From: Stigmatella ashevillena
GTDB lineage: Bacteria > Myxococcota > Myxococcia > Myxococcales > Myxococcaceae
Assembly (NCBI RefSeq): GCF_028368975.1
Contig: NZ_JAQNDM010000002.1
Location: forward strand, 7,806,425-7,870,424
Reading direction: 5' to 3'
Length of the DNA stretch: 64,000 bases
Shown here: piece by piece, positions 44,565 to 53,699 of the stretch
Layout of the letters: each line of letters starts with the position of its first letter
How positions within the stretch are numbered: position 1 is the first letter of the stretch
Notes under the pieces: generated by a model
What the model was told of the DNA's origin: nothing
What the model saw: only the letters and a program-made list of their open reading frames with translations
The model's database searches: none
Position numbers and translations under genes: made by a program

Positions 44565-46778
44565 ATGGCATCACCCATGGAAGAGGTGGATCCTCTTGCG
44601 GATCTGCGCGAGAGCATGCTGGAGGGGGATGCTTCCCTGGCTGCCACACCTTCCGAGCATCTATCGCCGCCCTCCATGACCCCTCCTCCCCTGCCTCCCA
44701 AAAAGGCGGTTCCGGCCCCTCCGTCCGTCCCTGCGCCCTCCTCGGTCATCCGGCCCTCGGGCAGTGCGCCCGCGGTGACGTCCTCTCCGGTCAGGGCCAG
44801 CCGGGGCACCGGGGGGGCGGACCCCTTTGGCGAGCCCCCCGAGCCCCGGATGACCATGGGGTCGGCGCCCGAGGAGAAGCTCGAGTTCTTCCGCCTGGTG
44901 CTCAAGCAGAAGACGGAGACCCTGGCCCGCGCCCGCACCCTTTATGAGGAGAAGGAGACGGAGCTGTTCGCGCTGCGCCAGTCCGTCAACCTCCTTCAGA
45001 AGGATGTCTCCACCGCGAAGAAGGAGGCCCTGGACACCAAGGGCCAGCTGGGCGGACTGAAGGACCTGCCGCAGCGGCTCGCCGAGGCGAAGGAGTCCCT
45101 GGCCCGGCAGGAGAAGCGCGCCACCACGGCCGAGCTGCGCGTGGCGGAGCTGGAAGTCGAGCTGCAAGGGGTGGAGGCGGACCGGAAGGATCTCTCGCGG
45201 GCCCTGGCGGACGTCGAGGCGGAGGTGCCGGGCTTCCAGGACGAGCTGCGTTCGGAGCGGGAGGCCCGCGCGTCGCTGGCCGAGGAGCTCATCGGTGCCA
45301 AGGAAGCCTTGTCCTTGGCTCAGGACCGGGTGGCGGACCTGGCCGCGGAGAAGTCCGAGGCCCAGGGCACGATGGAGGCCGTCCAGGAGCAGTACCAGGC
45401 GGCCCTCGCGGACCTGGAGCGGATGACGGGGGAGTTGCAGGCGGCCACCGCGGAGCGCGAAGAGCTGACGGTGCGCACCGGCCAGTTGGAAGCGGCGCTG
45501 GCCGAGGCCACCGGCTCGTTGAGCGCGCTGGAGAGCGAGAGCGATTGGTCGCGCAGCTCGCTGGAAGAAGCACAGGGCCGTGCCCAGCTCTCCGAGGTGG
45601 AGCGGGACGAGGCCCGGGCGGAAGCGGCCACGCTGCGCCAGCAACTGGAGGCGCTGGAGGGCACCAAGGCCACCCTCCAGAAGCGGGTGGCCGAGCTGGA
45701 GCGCAACCTCGCCTTCAAGGACGCGGACCTGATCGGGGTGCGTGCGGCGCTGTCGGCCCGCACGGCGGAGGCAGGCTCGCTGATTGGCCGGGCGGAGTCG
45801 GCCGAATCCCACCTGGCCTCGCTCAAGGAGAAGAAGGAAGCGCTGGAGGCGGAAGTCCTCGCGCTCACCGAGCGGGCGCAGGCCGCGGAGGTGGAGGTGT
45901 CCTCGCTCAAGGGCGCGCTGGAGGCCGCCGAGGCCGAGCAGGTGATGCTGCGGGACCGGCTGGACTCGGAAGGGGCAGCCCTGACCGATGCGGCGCAGGC
46001 CGCCGAGCTTCAGGTGGAGGAGCTGTCCGCGGCGCTGGAGGAAGTCCGGGCGGAGCGTGAGGCGGCCGCCGCTCAGGTGGCCTCGCTCCAGGCGGAACGG
46101 GATGGCCTGAGCGAGCGGGTGGCTTCCCTGGAAGCGGGCGACGCCGAGCAGGGCTCGCAGGTGGAGGCGCTCAACACGGCGCTGGAGGTGGTGCGCGCGC
46201 AATCCGAGGACTCGGTCCAGCGGCTGAACCAGCGGGTGAAGATGCTGGAAGGGGCGCTGGAGACAGCGCGGAGCGAGGCCGCGGCTGCGGCGAAGAAGGC
46301 CTCCTCCGAGAGCATGGCCTCCGAGAACTCGATGCGGACGCTCCGCAAGAAAGAGGAGGAGGCCTCGCGGGCCCGGACGGAGCTGGAGCAGAAGCTGGCC
46401 CAGGTGGAGGCGAAGCTCCAGGGTGGAAAGTCCGAGCGCACCGGCTTGGAGCTGAAGCTGGCCGAGGTGGAGATGGTGCTCCAGACGGAGCAGTCCGAGC
46501 GCGCGTCGTTGGAGCAGCGGCTCTCCGAGGCCGAGGCGGCCCTCCAAGCGGAGCAGTCCGGACGGACGGCGCTGGAGCAGCAACTGGCCGAGGCGCAGTC
46601 CGCCCCGGGCACGGGCGCGGCCTCCGAGGAGCTCGTGGCAGAGCGGGACAAGCTCAAGGCGGATGTCGCGGCGATGAAGCGCAAGCTGGTGCAGGCGGAG
46701 TCCGCCCTCGAAATGGCCGCCAGCTACAAGGCGAAGGTCGCCCGGCTGGAGGCGCAGTTGAAGGCGGTCGGCAAGTAA
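44565..46778 (+). CDS. Very long coiled-coil protein, 737 aa
   Basis: Start at ATG 44565 (another at 44577 also plausible). Residues 1-105 are Pro/Ser-rich and disordered. From ~110 to the end the sequence is an almost unbroken heptad coiled coil (LEFFRLVLKQKTETLARARTLYEEKETELFALR; repeated VASLQAERDGLSERVASLEA). It resembles the coiled-coil parts of gliding-motility proteins AglZ and FrzS of myxobacteria, but it has no receiver domain. Role: probably scaffold or cytoskeletal spacer; this is an inference from architecture only. hemW begins 7 bp after its stop. Confidence 0.85.
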   Translation: MASPMEEVDPLADLRESMLEGDASLAATPSEHLSPPSMTPPPLPPKKAVPAPPSVPAPSSVIRPSGSAPAVTSSPVRASRGTGGADPFGEPPEPRMTMGSAPEEKLEFFRLVLKQKTETLARARTLYEEKETELFALRQSVNLLQKDVSTAKKEALDTKGQLGGLKDLPQRLAEAKESLARQEKRATTAELRVAELEVELQGVEADRKDLSRALADVEAEVPGFQDELRSEREARASLAEELIGAKEALSLAQDRVADLAAEKSEAQGTMEAVQEQYQAALADLERMTGELQAATAEREELTVRTGQLEAALAEATGSLSALESESDWSRSSLEEAQGRAQLSEVERDEARAEAATLRQQLEALEGTKATLQKRVAELERNLAFKDADLIGVRAALSARTAEAGSLIGRAESAESHLASLKEKKEALEAEVLALTERAQAAEVEVSSLKGALEAAEAEQVMLRDRLDSEGAALTDAAQAAELQVEELSAALEEVRAEREAAAAQVASLQAERDGLSERVASLEAGDAEQGSQVEALNTALEVVRAQSEDSVQRLNQRVKMLEGALETARSEAAAAAKKASSESMASENSMRTLRKKEEEASRARTELEQKLAQVEAKLQGGKSERTGLELKLAEVEMVLQTEQSERASLEQRLSEAEAALQAEQSGRTALEQQLAEAQSAPGTGAASEELVAERDKLKADVAAMKRKLVQAESALEMAASYKAKVARLEAQLKAVGK

Positions 46779-46785
46779 GCGCCTC

Positions 46786-47991
46786 ATGCCGTTCTCTTCC
46801 CCCACGGACCTCTATACCGGGATGCCAGCGGCCCGCTTCGGGCTGTACCTCCACTTCCCGTACTGCCTGGCGAAGTGCCCGTATTGCGACTTCGCGGTGG
46901 CGGTGGCGCGCCAGGTGCCAGAGGAGCGCTACGCGCACGCGGTCCTGGCGGAGTTGGACGCCCGGCTGGCGGCCACGCCCGCGCTGCGGGAGCGGTCTCT
47001 GGAGTCGATCTTCCTGGGCGGAGGCACCCCTTCGCTGTGGCACCCACGGTGGGTGGCGCAGGTGCTGGAGGGCATCGCGGCGAGAATGAAGGTGGCCCCC
47101 GGGGCGGAGGTGTCGCTGGAGGCCAACCCGGAGGCAGCAGATGCGGAGCGCTTCGAGGGTTATCAATCGGCGGGGGTGAACCGGCTGTCGCTGGGGGTGC
47201 AGTCCTTCCAGCCGGAGACGCTGAAGGCGCTGGGCCGGGCGCACGATGCGGCCAGCGTGGAAGCGGCTTTCCGGGCGGCGCGGCGGGCGAAGTTCACCGT
47301 GGTGTCCATGGACTTCATCTATGGGGCGCACGGGCAGACGCGGGCCCAGGTGGAGGCGGATGCGCGGCAGGCGGTGGCGCTGGAGCCCGAGCACCTGTCC
47401 ACCTACGCGCTGACGCTGGAGCGCGAGGAACTGGCCGAGGACACGCCGCTGGCGAAGCGGCTGGCGCGAGGGGAAGTGGCGCTTCCGCCAGACGATGAGG
47501 TGGTGGACATGGCCGCCGCGCTGCGCGAGGTGTACGCGGCGCACGGACTCCACCGCTATGAAATCTCCAACCACGCGCGGCCGGGGTACAGCTCACGGCA
47601 CAACACGCTCTACTGGACGGGGGGCGAGTATTTGGCGCTGGGGGTAGGGGCCACGGGAATGCTGCACGTGCCCTCTGCGCACCGCTACGTGAACCTGCGG
47701 AGCACGGAGGCCTACCTGCGCGCGGTGGAGCAGGGGAGCCTGCCGGAGGCGAGCCGCGAGGCCTTGTCTCCTGGGGATCTCTTCGCGGAGCGGTTGTCCA
47801 TGGGCCTGCGGCTGCGCTCGGGCGTGGACTGGGAGGCCCTGTGTGGGGCCTATGGCCAGGATGCCCAGCCGCGTCGCGTGGAGGTGGCCCGGCTGGTGCA
47901 ACACGGACTGGCCCTGTGGCAGGAGCATCGGCTGGTGCTCACGGAGGTGGGCGCGGACCTGCACAGTGCCATCTGCGCGAAGCTGCTCTGA
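46786..47991 (+). CDS. hemW: HemW-type radical SAM haem chaperone
   Basis: 401 aa. Radical SAM cluster C27-x3-C31-x2-C34 (YLHFPYCLAKCPYCDF). The fourth cysteine of true coproporphyrinogen oxidases (HemN, CxxxCxxCxC) is absent (Phe follows), so HemW is the better call. Further marks: SIFLGGGTPSLW, EANPEA, GVNRLSLGVQSFQPETLKALGRAHDA, VSMDFIYGAHGQTRAQVEADARQAVALEPEHLSTYALTLE. HemW carries haem to target proteins. Start ATG lies 7 bp after the coiled-coil gene, so they are probably cotranscribed. Confidence 0.92.
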   Translation: MPFSSPTDLYTGMPAARFGLYLHFPYCLAKCPYCDFAVAVARQVPEERYAHAVLAELDARLAATPALRERSLESIFLGGGTPSLWHPRWVAQVLEGIAARMKVAPGAEVSLEANPEAADAERFEGYQSAGVNRLSLGVQSFQPETLKALGRAHDAASVEAAFRAARRAKFTVVSMDFIYGAHGQTRAQVEADARQAVALEPEHLSTYALTLEREELAEDTPLAKRLARGEVALPPDDEVVDMAAALREVYAAHGLHRYEISNHARPGYSSRHNTLYWTGGEYLALGVGATGMLHVPSAHRYVNLRSTEAYLRAVEQGSLPEASREALSPGDLFAERLSMGLRLRSGVDWEALCGAYGQDAQPRRVEVARLVQHGLALWQEHRLVLTEVGADLHSAICAKLL

Positions 47992-48005
47992 GCTCCGCGC
48001 GGAGC
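47992..48005. terminator. Palindromic hairpin after hemW
   Basis: GCTCCGCGCGGAGC, a perfect 14-bp palindrome immediately after the hemW stop codon and before the converging CoA-transferase gene. Confidence 0.4.
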
Positions 48006-48022
48006 CCAGCGTTCTCGGGAGG

Positions 48023-49570
48023 CTACTCGCCCGAAGAGGACGCCCCGGCCGCCGAGGCGGGGAAGGTGCGGCAGGCGGCGTCGTACTCCGCCCACCAGCC
48101 CTCCAAGGCTTTCATGTCCGTGGCCCGGGGTTCATCCCCCGGGCCCGCCATCTTCAGGTACGCGTGCAGCAGCGGCCGGAAGTGCGGGTGGGCGCAGCGG
48201 TCGATGATGTCCATGGCCCGCCGCTTCGGTGAGCGGATGTCTATGTTGAGGGCGTAGCCGTGCTCGGTGACGACACACTTGATGTCGTGCTCCGTGTGGT
48301 CGATGTGCCGCACATACGGCATGACGCAGCTCACCGTCCGCCCGTCGCGCAGCCGCCGGGTAGAGGGCGTGTGGACGATGCTCAGGTAGGCATTGCGGAA
48401 GAAATCCCCCGAGCCGCCCAAGCCATTGACGATGCGTGAGCCGTCGATGTGGGTGGAGTTGACGTGCCCATACATGTCCACCTCGATGGGTGTATTCATC
48501 GCGATGACGAACAGGCGGGAGATGATCTCCGGGCTGTTGGACAGCCACATGGGCCGGAGCACCAGCCGGTCCCGGCAGCGCTCGAACAAGTGCTGGAAGC
48601 GCTGGCGCCCCTCGGCCGAGAAGGACACGGCGGTGGACGAGGCACACTCGAACTTCGCGTCGTCCTCGATGTAGCGCAGCATTCCGTCCTGGAACACCTC
48701 GGTCCAGAAACGGATTTTCTGGAAGGGCGAGTCATACAGCTCACCGATGATGGCATTGGCCACGTTGCCCACCCCGGACTGGATGGGTGGCAGGCGCTTG
48801 CCCCACTGGAACTGCTCGCGGCACTGAAGCAGGAAGGCGATGACGTTCTGTGCGATGCGCGTGTCCGTGTCGCTCGTGGCCTTGAATGCGACCGGGTGAT
48901 CCGGCGTACGGGACTCCACGACGGCCACCACCTTGTGGAGGTCGAACTCCACATAAGGGGTGCCGATGCGGTCCCTCACGTTCACCAGCGGCAGCGGCCA
49001 GCCCACCTTGGGGTGCACCGTGGGCAGGACGATGTCGTGAAAGCCCGTGTAGTCGGGCACCGCCGTGTTGACCTCCAGGATGATCTTCTTGGCGCGCGCG
49101 AGCGCCTCGACGCTGACCCCCACCGAGGAGGTGAGGATGAGGCTGCCATCCGGGCGGATGCGGGACACCTCCACCACCGCCACGTCGATGTCCCCATAGA
49201 AGCCGTACATCAGGTTGCGCGCGAAGGCCGACAGGTGGACGTCGGTGAAGTCCATCTCCCCGGTGTGGATGCGCTTGCGCGAGGCGGCCGAGGACATGTA
49301 CGGCCCGCGCTTGCGGATGAAGGGGGCCAGAGGCCCTTCCACATCCTCCGACAGCGAGGCGCCGGACAGCAGGGTGATGCGCGAGTCCGGAGCCGTCTGG
49401 GAGAAGTGGTAGGCCAGGGCGGGGAGGACCGTTTTGGGCTCACCCGACTTGGTGAAGCCGCTGATGACGATGGTGTGTCCGTCGGTGATGTGTTTCACCG
49501 CCTCCTCGACCGGAACCACCTTCGTCCGAAGGAAGGGGTTCTCGATGCGCTCCTGGAGCGTGCTCGTCAC
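48023..49570 (-). CDS. Acetyl-CoA hydrolase / CoA-transferase family enzyme
   Basis: 515 aa from the GTG at 49570, which has AGGAGG 8 bases upstream; the open frame continues upstream but only this start has the RBS. Family marks: GHTIVISGFTKSGEPKTVLPAL, IRPDGSLILTSSVGVSVEAL, the catalytic-Glu region GVGNVANAIIGELYDSP, IEVDMYGHVNSTHIDGSRIVNGLGGSGDFFRNA and VVTEHGYALNIDIRSPKRRA. Relatives hydrolyse acetyl-CoA or swap CoA between succinyl-CoA and acetate or other acids in the cytoplasm. Which of these cannot be decided. A strong hairpin lies between it and the upstream GH16 gene. Confidence 0.92.
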   Translation of the reverse strand: MTSTLQERIENPFLRTKVVPVEEAVKHITDGHTIVISGFTKSGEPKTVLPALAYHFSQTAPDSRITLLSGASLSEDVEGPLAPFIRKRGPYMSSAASRKRIHTGEMDFTDVHLSAFARNLMYGFYGDIDVAVVEVSRIRPDGSLILTSSVGVSVEALARAKKIILEVNTAVPDYTGFHDIVLPTVHPKVGWPLPLVNVRDRIGTPYVEFDLHKVVAVVESRTPDHPVAFKATSDTDTRIAQNVIAFLLQCREQFQWGKRLPPIQSGVGNVANAIIGELYDSPFQKIRFWTEVFQDGMLRYIEDDAKFECASSTAVSFSAEGRQRFQHLFERCRDRLVLRPMWLSNSPEIISRLFVIAMNTPIEVDMYGHVNSTHIDGSRIVNGLGGSGDFFRNAYLSIVHTPSTRRLRDGRTVSCVMPYVRHIDHTEHDIKCVVTEHGYALNIDIRSPKRRAMDIIDRCAHPHFRPLLHAYLKMAGPGDEPRATDMKALEGWWAEYDAACRTFPASAAGASSSGE

Positions 49571-49584
49571 GTGCGGGCCTCCTG

Positions 49585-49628
49585 AAAAGAAAACGGCGGG
49601 GGGGCTCGGATGCCGAACCCGCCCCGCC
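49585..49628 (-). terminator. Rho-independent terminator after the GH16 gene, upstream of the CoA-transferase
   Basis: On the minus strand GGCGGGG and CCCCGCC form the outer stem with an inner TTCGG/CCGAG stem, followed directly by GTTTTCTTTTC. The T-run is immediately 5' to the AGGAGG of the next gene, so this could act as a terminator or an attenuator. Confidence 0.7.
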
Positions 49629-49644
49629 GCCCGCACTCACCCTA

Positions 49645-50979
49645 CTACTGCCACTGGAAGGCGCGCACGTAGTCGATCTCGAACACCTGCGGCGTCCGGG
49701 TGATGAGGTCCGCCGTGGACTGGGGCACGCCGTAGTACGGCGTGGTCGCCCCGTTGACACCGGCCGGGTAGCCACCGCCCACCGCCAGGTTCAGGATGAT
49801 GTACTGGGCCTTGTCGTACTGCCAGGCGCCGTACCGGGTGACATCGGCCTTCGTCACGGTCTTGTAGAGGTTGCCGTCAACGAACCACTTGATTTCGGTG
49901 GGCGCGTACTCGACGCGGTACGTGTGCCAGTTGCTGATCCCATTGCCGGAGGGGAAGGTGTAGCGCCCGTTGATGGGCGTGTTGCCCGAGTAGCCCGGCC
50001 CGTGCAGTGCCATGGAGACCCAGTCGCCGTAGCCGACGTTCTCCATGATGTCGAGCTCGCCGCAGTTCGGCCAGCCCACCGAGTTGATGTCGTGACCCAG
50101 CATCCAGAATGCCGGCCACAGGCCCGGGCCCACCGGCATCTTCAGCCGTGCCTCGACGGCGCCGTGGGTGAACTGCTTCTTGCCCGCGGTCTCCAGTCGG
50201 CCGGAGGTGAAGGGGTAGCCGTTGTTGTTCTCGCGACGGGCGATGAGCTTCAGCGTGCCGTTGCTCACCTGCACGTTGTTGCCCGAAGTGGTGTACTGCT
50301 GCTGCTCGTTGTTGACGTGGATGTTGGTGATGTAGCTCCAGTTGGCGGTGTTCACGGCGGTGCCGTCGAACTCATCGCCCCAGATCTGCACCCACTTGCC
50401 CCCGCCGCCCCCGCCGCCGCCCACGATGCCGATGGAGAACGACTCCCAGCAGCCCGCGGTGGTGCGGTCCGCGTACAGCGGCGCGTTCGCCCCACGGTTC
50501 GTGTCGGTCGATACGTACTTGCCGGTGCTCTTGGCAAGCAGGCCGATGTTGCCGTCGGCGAACTCCACCCACGTGAAGCGCTCCCAATCGCCGATGGTGG
50601 TGCGGTCCGCGACGAGCCGGCCGGCCACGTTCGTGTCGGCCGAGACGTACTTTTGCGTCTCGGCGACGCGCAGCGCGATGGTGCCGCCGCCCGCGTCGAC
50701 CACCTGGAAGTGCTCCCAGCCGGCCGTCGTGGCGCGGTCAGCCACCAGGGGCGAGTTCGCGCCGAGGTTGCCATCCGCGGAGACAAACTTCCCAGTCAGA
50801 CAGGACTTGAGCCAAATCGTCTGCCCGATGGGGGCCTGAACGGATTGCTTCGCCTCGCCCGTGGGGGCGGGGGCAACGTCGCTCTCGGGCGCGCACGCGG
50901 GGGCTCCCAACAGCATGCTCCCGACGCCCATCATCAGGACCCAACGGCTTCCCATCGCCTTCTTGAAGTTCAAAGCCAT
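49645..50979 (-). CDS. Secreted GH16 glucanase with N-terminal fascin-like repeats
   Basis: 444 aa from the ATG at 50979 with AAGGAG upstream. Signal peptide to about residue 29 (ending in GAPAC, a weak lipobox). Residues 52-184 hold three ~45-aa repeats (TGKFVSADGNLGANSPLVAD; QKYVSADTNVAGRLVAD; TGKYVSTDTNRGANAPLYAD), a fascin-like/actin-crosslinking beta-trefoil. A poly-Gly linker (186-194) leads to GH16 with nucleophile and acid/base E308 and E313 in G-E-L-D-I-M-E-N. Such enzymes cut beta-1,3 or beta-1,3-1,4-glucans; the trefoil probably binds polysaccharide. Likely for attack on fungal or yeast prey walls. Confidence 0.93.
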   Translation of the reverse strand: MALNFKKAMGSRWVLMMGVGSMLLGAPACAPESDVAPAPTGEAKQSVQAPIGQTIWLKSCLTGKFVSADGNLGANSPLVADRATTAGWEHFQVVDAGGGTIALRVAETQKYVSADTNVAGRLVADRTTIGDWERFTWVEFADGNIGLLAKSTGKYVSTDTNRGANAPLYADRTTAGCWESFSIGIVGGGGGGGGKWVQIWGDEFDGTAVNTANWSYITNIHVNNEQQQYTTSGNNVQVSNGTLKLIARRENNNGYPFTSGRLETAGKKQFTHGAVEARLKMPVGPGLWPAFWMLGHDINSVGWPNCGELDIMENVGYGDWVSMALHGPGYSGNTPINGRYTFPSGNGISNWHTYRVEYAPTEIKWFVDGNLYKTVTKADVTRYGAWQYDKAQYIILNLAVGGGYPAGVNGATTPYYGVPQSTADLITRTPQVFEIDYVRAFQWQ

Positions 50980-51087
50980 TCGACTCTCCTTAGGTGTATT
51001 GCGCGCCCAGCCAGAACAGCGTGCTGTGACAAATCGCTGATACGCCAAGAAGATGGCTTTTACCAGTATTTCTTGTTGTCAAACGAT

Positions 51088-51109
51088 AGCGGGTTTCTGA
51101 TACCCCGCT
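51088..51109 (-). terminator. Hairpin after the AsmA-like gene
   Basis: AGCGGG pairs with CCCGCT across 10 bases, 10 bases beyond the minus-strand stop, followed by ATCGTTTGAC. The GH16 promoter must lie between this and 50980. Confidence 0.45.
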
Positions 51110-51118
51110 TGTGAGCGT

Positions 51119-52813
51119 TCACTTCACGTCTTCGCCGGTCTTCTTTTCGTACCAACGGGTCGGCTGGAGAATCTGGATGTCCGTGCCCTGGGCGCCCGCC
51201 TCCACGCCCACGGCGAGGATTCCCATCTTCACGAGCAACACGGCCTGGGGCGGTCCTCCCCCAGCACTCTCGGCCTGGCCGCGCAGCTCGAGGCCCTCGC
51301 CCTTGGCGTGCATCTGGTGCAGCTTCACGCCTTTCTCACCCAGGTTCGCCGCCCCGGAGAGCGCCAGGTTCTTGGCGGTGAGCAGGGGCGAGAGCCAGCC
51401 GGGCAGGGCCCCTTTGTGGGTGAGCAGCGCCACGAAGGGCGAGGCGTTGGAGAACTTCCCGGTGAAGCGGCCCTCGAAGGCGGGAGGGGCCAGGGTGAGG
51501 GTGGCCTCCGGAAAGGCCAGGGTGCCTTCCCAATCACGCGCTGCGTCTTCCTTCGTGTGCACCGAGATGTCTTGAAGCTGCATCTGGCTGCCATGGAACG
51601 TGAGCGTGTCCCGGCGGCTGAAGGCCAGCGTGCGCGCGTCGATGTTCACGAGGATGCGTCCCTCCATCGTCGCGCCGGCCCACTCGGCATGGAGGGTCTC
51701 GGTGCGAACATCCAGGTGGACGTCCGGCAAGGGCTCGTCCAGCCGGGGGGATCTCGCCCCCAGCAGCACGAGCACCTCGGGGGTTGTCACCGACAGCGCC
51801 TCGCCCGCGGCCATCCGCACGGGCGCCAGCGTGAGCTTCAATCCGAACCGGGCGCCGCTCCCCTCACGGGGATACACATCGGAATGGAGCTTCCAGGGGG
51901 CCGTCACCTGCACGGGACCTGAACTCAGGGTCAGCGGGGCCCCCGAACCCTTGATCACGGTTCCCGGGGCCAGGCGGCCCTCTTTGACCTGCAAGTCCGC
52001 CTCCAGGGTTCCCGCTCCGCCCCGCAGGCGCACGTCGGTGAAGTGCGAGACGAGGGGCTTCAGCTCCTCCAGCGCGGGGAGGGCGGCGGTGAACCGCAGG
52101 TGGCCTTCCTTCATCCCGGCCGTGAGATCAAACCCTCCCTCTGGCTCCTGACGAGGCGCTTCGATGACGAAGCCCGCCGAGCCCCGCTCCACGCGGGCCA
52201 CGGCCTCGCCCAGGACGCGCAGCTGGCCGGGACCCAGGCGCACTTGCACGTTCTGGGCAGAGACGCGATGGCCGGGCACCAGCTCCAGGTTGCCGGAAGC
52301 CTCCTGGATGCCTGTGAGCTGGACTTCCTTCCAGTTCAGCTCACGGACCTCGTGGATCCGCACGTTGTACAGCAGCACCTGCCAGGGGTCCGGGGAGGGC
52401 GGGCCCTTGGGGGTCTTGTCTTTGGCTGGCTCCGCTGGGGCGGGGGAGATGCGGACGTGCAGCCCCCGGACTTCCAGGGACTCGGCCTCCAGCCGTCGCC
52501 GCAGGAGCGATACGAGCGACAGGTCCACCTTCACGTCTTCCAGGTCGAGTTGCCAGAAGCCGCCGCGCTCGTCCTCCTGCCGCAGCTTCAGGTTCCGGAC
52601 GTAGACGTCTCCAGGCACCAGGCTCCAGGCCCGGCTCCAGCCAATGCTCGGGTGGCCATGGGTCGCGCGGTTGAGAAACGTGGCCAGCAAGCCGGTCACG
52701 AGCACGCCGTTGTAGAGCAACTCCAGGACGATGAGCCCGCCGAGTCCCCACAGCAGGGGACGTGGCCACCGCGCCCGGTGGCGAGAGATCGGCTGGGGAG
52801 AGGGGGACTGCAT
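51119..52813 (-). CDS. AsmA-like envelope protein, 564 aa
   Basis: From the ATG giving MQSPSPQPISRHRARWPRPLLWGLGGLIVLELLYNGVLVTGLLATFL: a short cytoplasmic tail and one membrane anchor (~20-45). The rest is beta-strand-rich repeats of the AsmA/TamB type (VYVRNLKLRQEDERGGFWQLDLEDVKVDLSLVSLLRRRLEAESLEV; VRLRGGAGTLEADLQV; LSGAANLGEKGVKLHQ), which in relatives form long grooves for phospholipid transport between membranes. The AsmA call is by pattern and medium certain. Confidence 0.75.
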   Translation of the reverse strand: MQSPSPQPISRHRARWPRPLLWGLGGLIVLELLYNGVLVTGLLATFLNRATHGHPSIGWSRAWSLVPGDVYVRNLKLRQEDERGGFWQLDLEDVKVDLSLVSLLRRRLEAESLEVRGLHVRISPAPAEPAKDKTPKGPPSPDPWQVLLYNVRIHEVRELNWKEVQLTGIQEASGNLELVPGHRVSAQNVQVRLGPGQLRVLGEAVARVERGSAGFVIEAPRQEPEGGFDLTAGMKEGHLRFTAALPALEELKPLVSHFTDVRLRGGAGTLEADLQVKEGRLAPGTVIKGSGAPLTLSSGPVQVTAPWKLHSDVYPREGSGARFGLKLTLAPVRMAAGEALSVTTPEVLVLLGARSPRLDEPLPDVHLDVRTETLHAEWAGATMEGRILVNIDARTLAFSRRDTLTFHGSQMQLQDISVHTKEDAARDWEGTLAFPEATLTLAPPAFEGRFTGKFSNASPFVALLTHKGALPGWLSPLLTAKNLALSGAANLGEKGVKLHQMHAKGEGLELRGQAESAGGGPPQAVLLVKMGILAVGVEAGAQGTDIQILQPTRWYEKKTGEDVK

Positions 52814-53003
52814 CGGGTGCTTCTGGCAGGAGGCCCCCGTGCCCGCAAGAGGGGCGTGGCGGAAGAAAGCCACGTGCGAAGCGAGTGTTGCCACGCCGAC
52901 CTTCTCTCACGGTGCCCTGGACAACCGGCGGAGGCACCCTACCTTCTGGCCCGAAACCGGCCCTGGAGGCAGACGGACGGGGCCACAAGACAGGGAGCAG
53001 CGA

Positions 53004-53210
53004 ATGACGAAGAAGGCACTGCTGGCGGTGGCGATGCTGGGAACCCTGGTGATGGGGGCGGGCTGTCACCGCAATACGAAGGAGAGCGCGAAGAACGACG
53101 CGGAGCGCGCCGCGGACAAGACCGAGGAGGCTGCGGATGACGCGGGCGACAAGATCAAGGACACCGTCGAGGACGCGGGCGACAAGATCGAGGACGCGAC
53201 CGACAAGTAG
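53004..53210 (+). CDS. Small LEA-like amphipathic lipoprotein, 68 aa
   Basis: ATG 53004 with GGGAG 9 bases upstream. Signal MTKKALLAVAMLGTLVMGAGC (lipobox GAGC, Cys21). The mature 47 residues are pure charged amphipathic helix with 11-residue repeats (DKTEEAADDAG, DKIKDTVEDAG, DKIEDATDK), the pattern of LEA or CsbD-like desiccation and osmotic-stress proteins. Followed by a strong hairpin. Probably a periplasmic or outer-membrane stress protein. Confidence 0.8.
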   Translation: MTKKALLAVAMLGTLVMGAGCHRNTKESAKNDAERAADKTEEAADDAGDKIKDTVEDAGDKIEDATDK

Positions 53211-53225
53211 CCGCTGACGCATGCG

Positions 53226-53257
53226 CCGCCTTGGAGGAGCCTGGCTCCTCAAGGCGG
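53226..53257 (+). terminator. Very stable hairpin after the LEA-like lipoprotein gene
   Basis: CCGCCTT pairs with AAGGCGG and GAGGAGCC with GGCTCCTC, a 15-pair stem with one unpaired base. No T-run follows, so it may be a stabiliser or Rho-independent-like stop. Confidence 0.5.
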
Positions 53258-53337
53258 TGGTGCGTGGGCAACAGGCCTTACCAAGAAGTTCTGGGAAGAC
53301 GATACTTCGCGCGGTTCCCCGCAGAAGGAGTCTCCCC

Positions 53338-53688
53338 ATGAAGAATGTCGTGAGTGTGGTGTTGCTGGCCGCTGGCTTCCTGGTGGCCTGTGGCACGGAA
53401 GCCGAAGTGGCCTCAGGCGCTTCGGCCGCTGCTCCCTCGGAACATGTCGAGTCAGCGCCCCCTGCCGTCACGGGCGCCCCCGGGGCAGCGGCTTCCGAAG
53501 TATCGGCCCAGTCTTGCGTGCAGCTCTACCGTCCCCGGTACATGACCTGGTGGACAGGGTTTCCAATCCAGGTGGATGGGGAAGTCGGCGCCTGCGAGAC
53601 CTATGACGACTGCAGCACGAGCTGTTGGGGGCAGGAGAGCCCCTACCCCACGTACTCGAGCTTCTTCTACTGCACCGTCTGCAACTGA
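53338..53688 (+). CDS. Small Cys/aromatic-rich lipoprotein, 116 aa
   Basis: ATG 53338 with AAGGAG about 10 bases upstream. Signal MKNVVSVVLLAAGFLVAC-G (Cys18 lipobox), then an Ala/Ser/Pro linker (~20-55), then a compact ~55-aa domain with C58, C82, C89, C93, C113, C116 and many Tyr/Trp (LYRPRYMTWWTGFPIQV; SPYPTYSSFFYCTVCN). It looks like a secreted disulfide-bonded surface protein. Convergent with the molybdopterin oxidoreductase operon. No family known to me. Confidence 0.75.
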   Translation: MKNVVSVVLLAAGFLVACGTEAEVASGASAAAPSEHVESAPPAVTGAPGAAASEVSAQSCVQLYRPRYMTWWTGFPIQVDGEVGACETYDDCSTSCWGQESPYPTYSSFFYCTVCN

Positions 53689-53699
53689 CGGGCGCGAGC

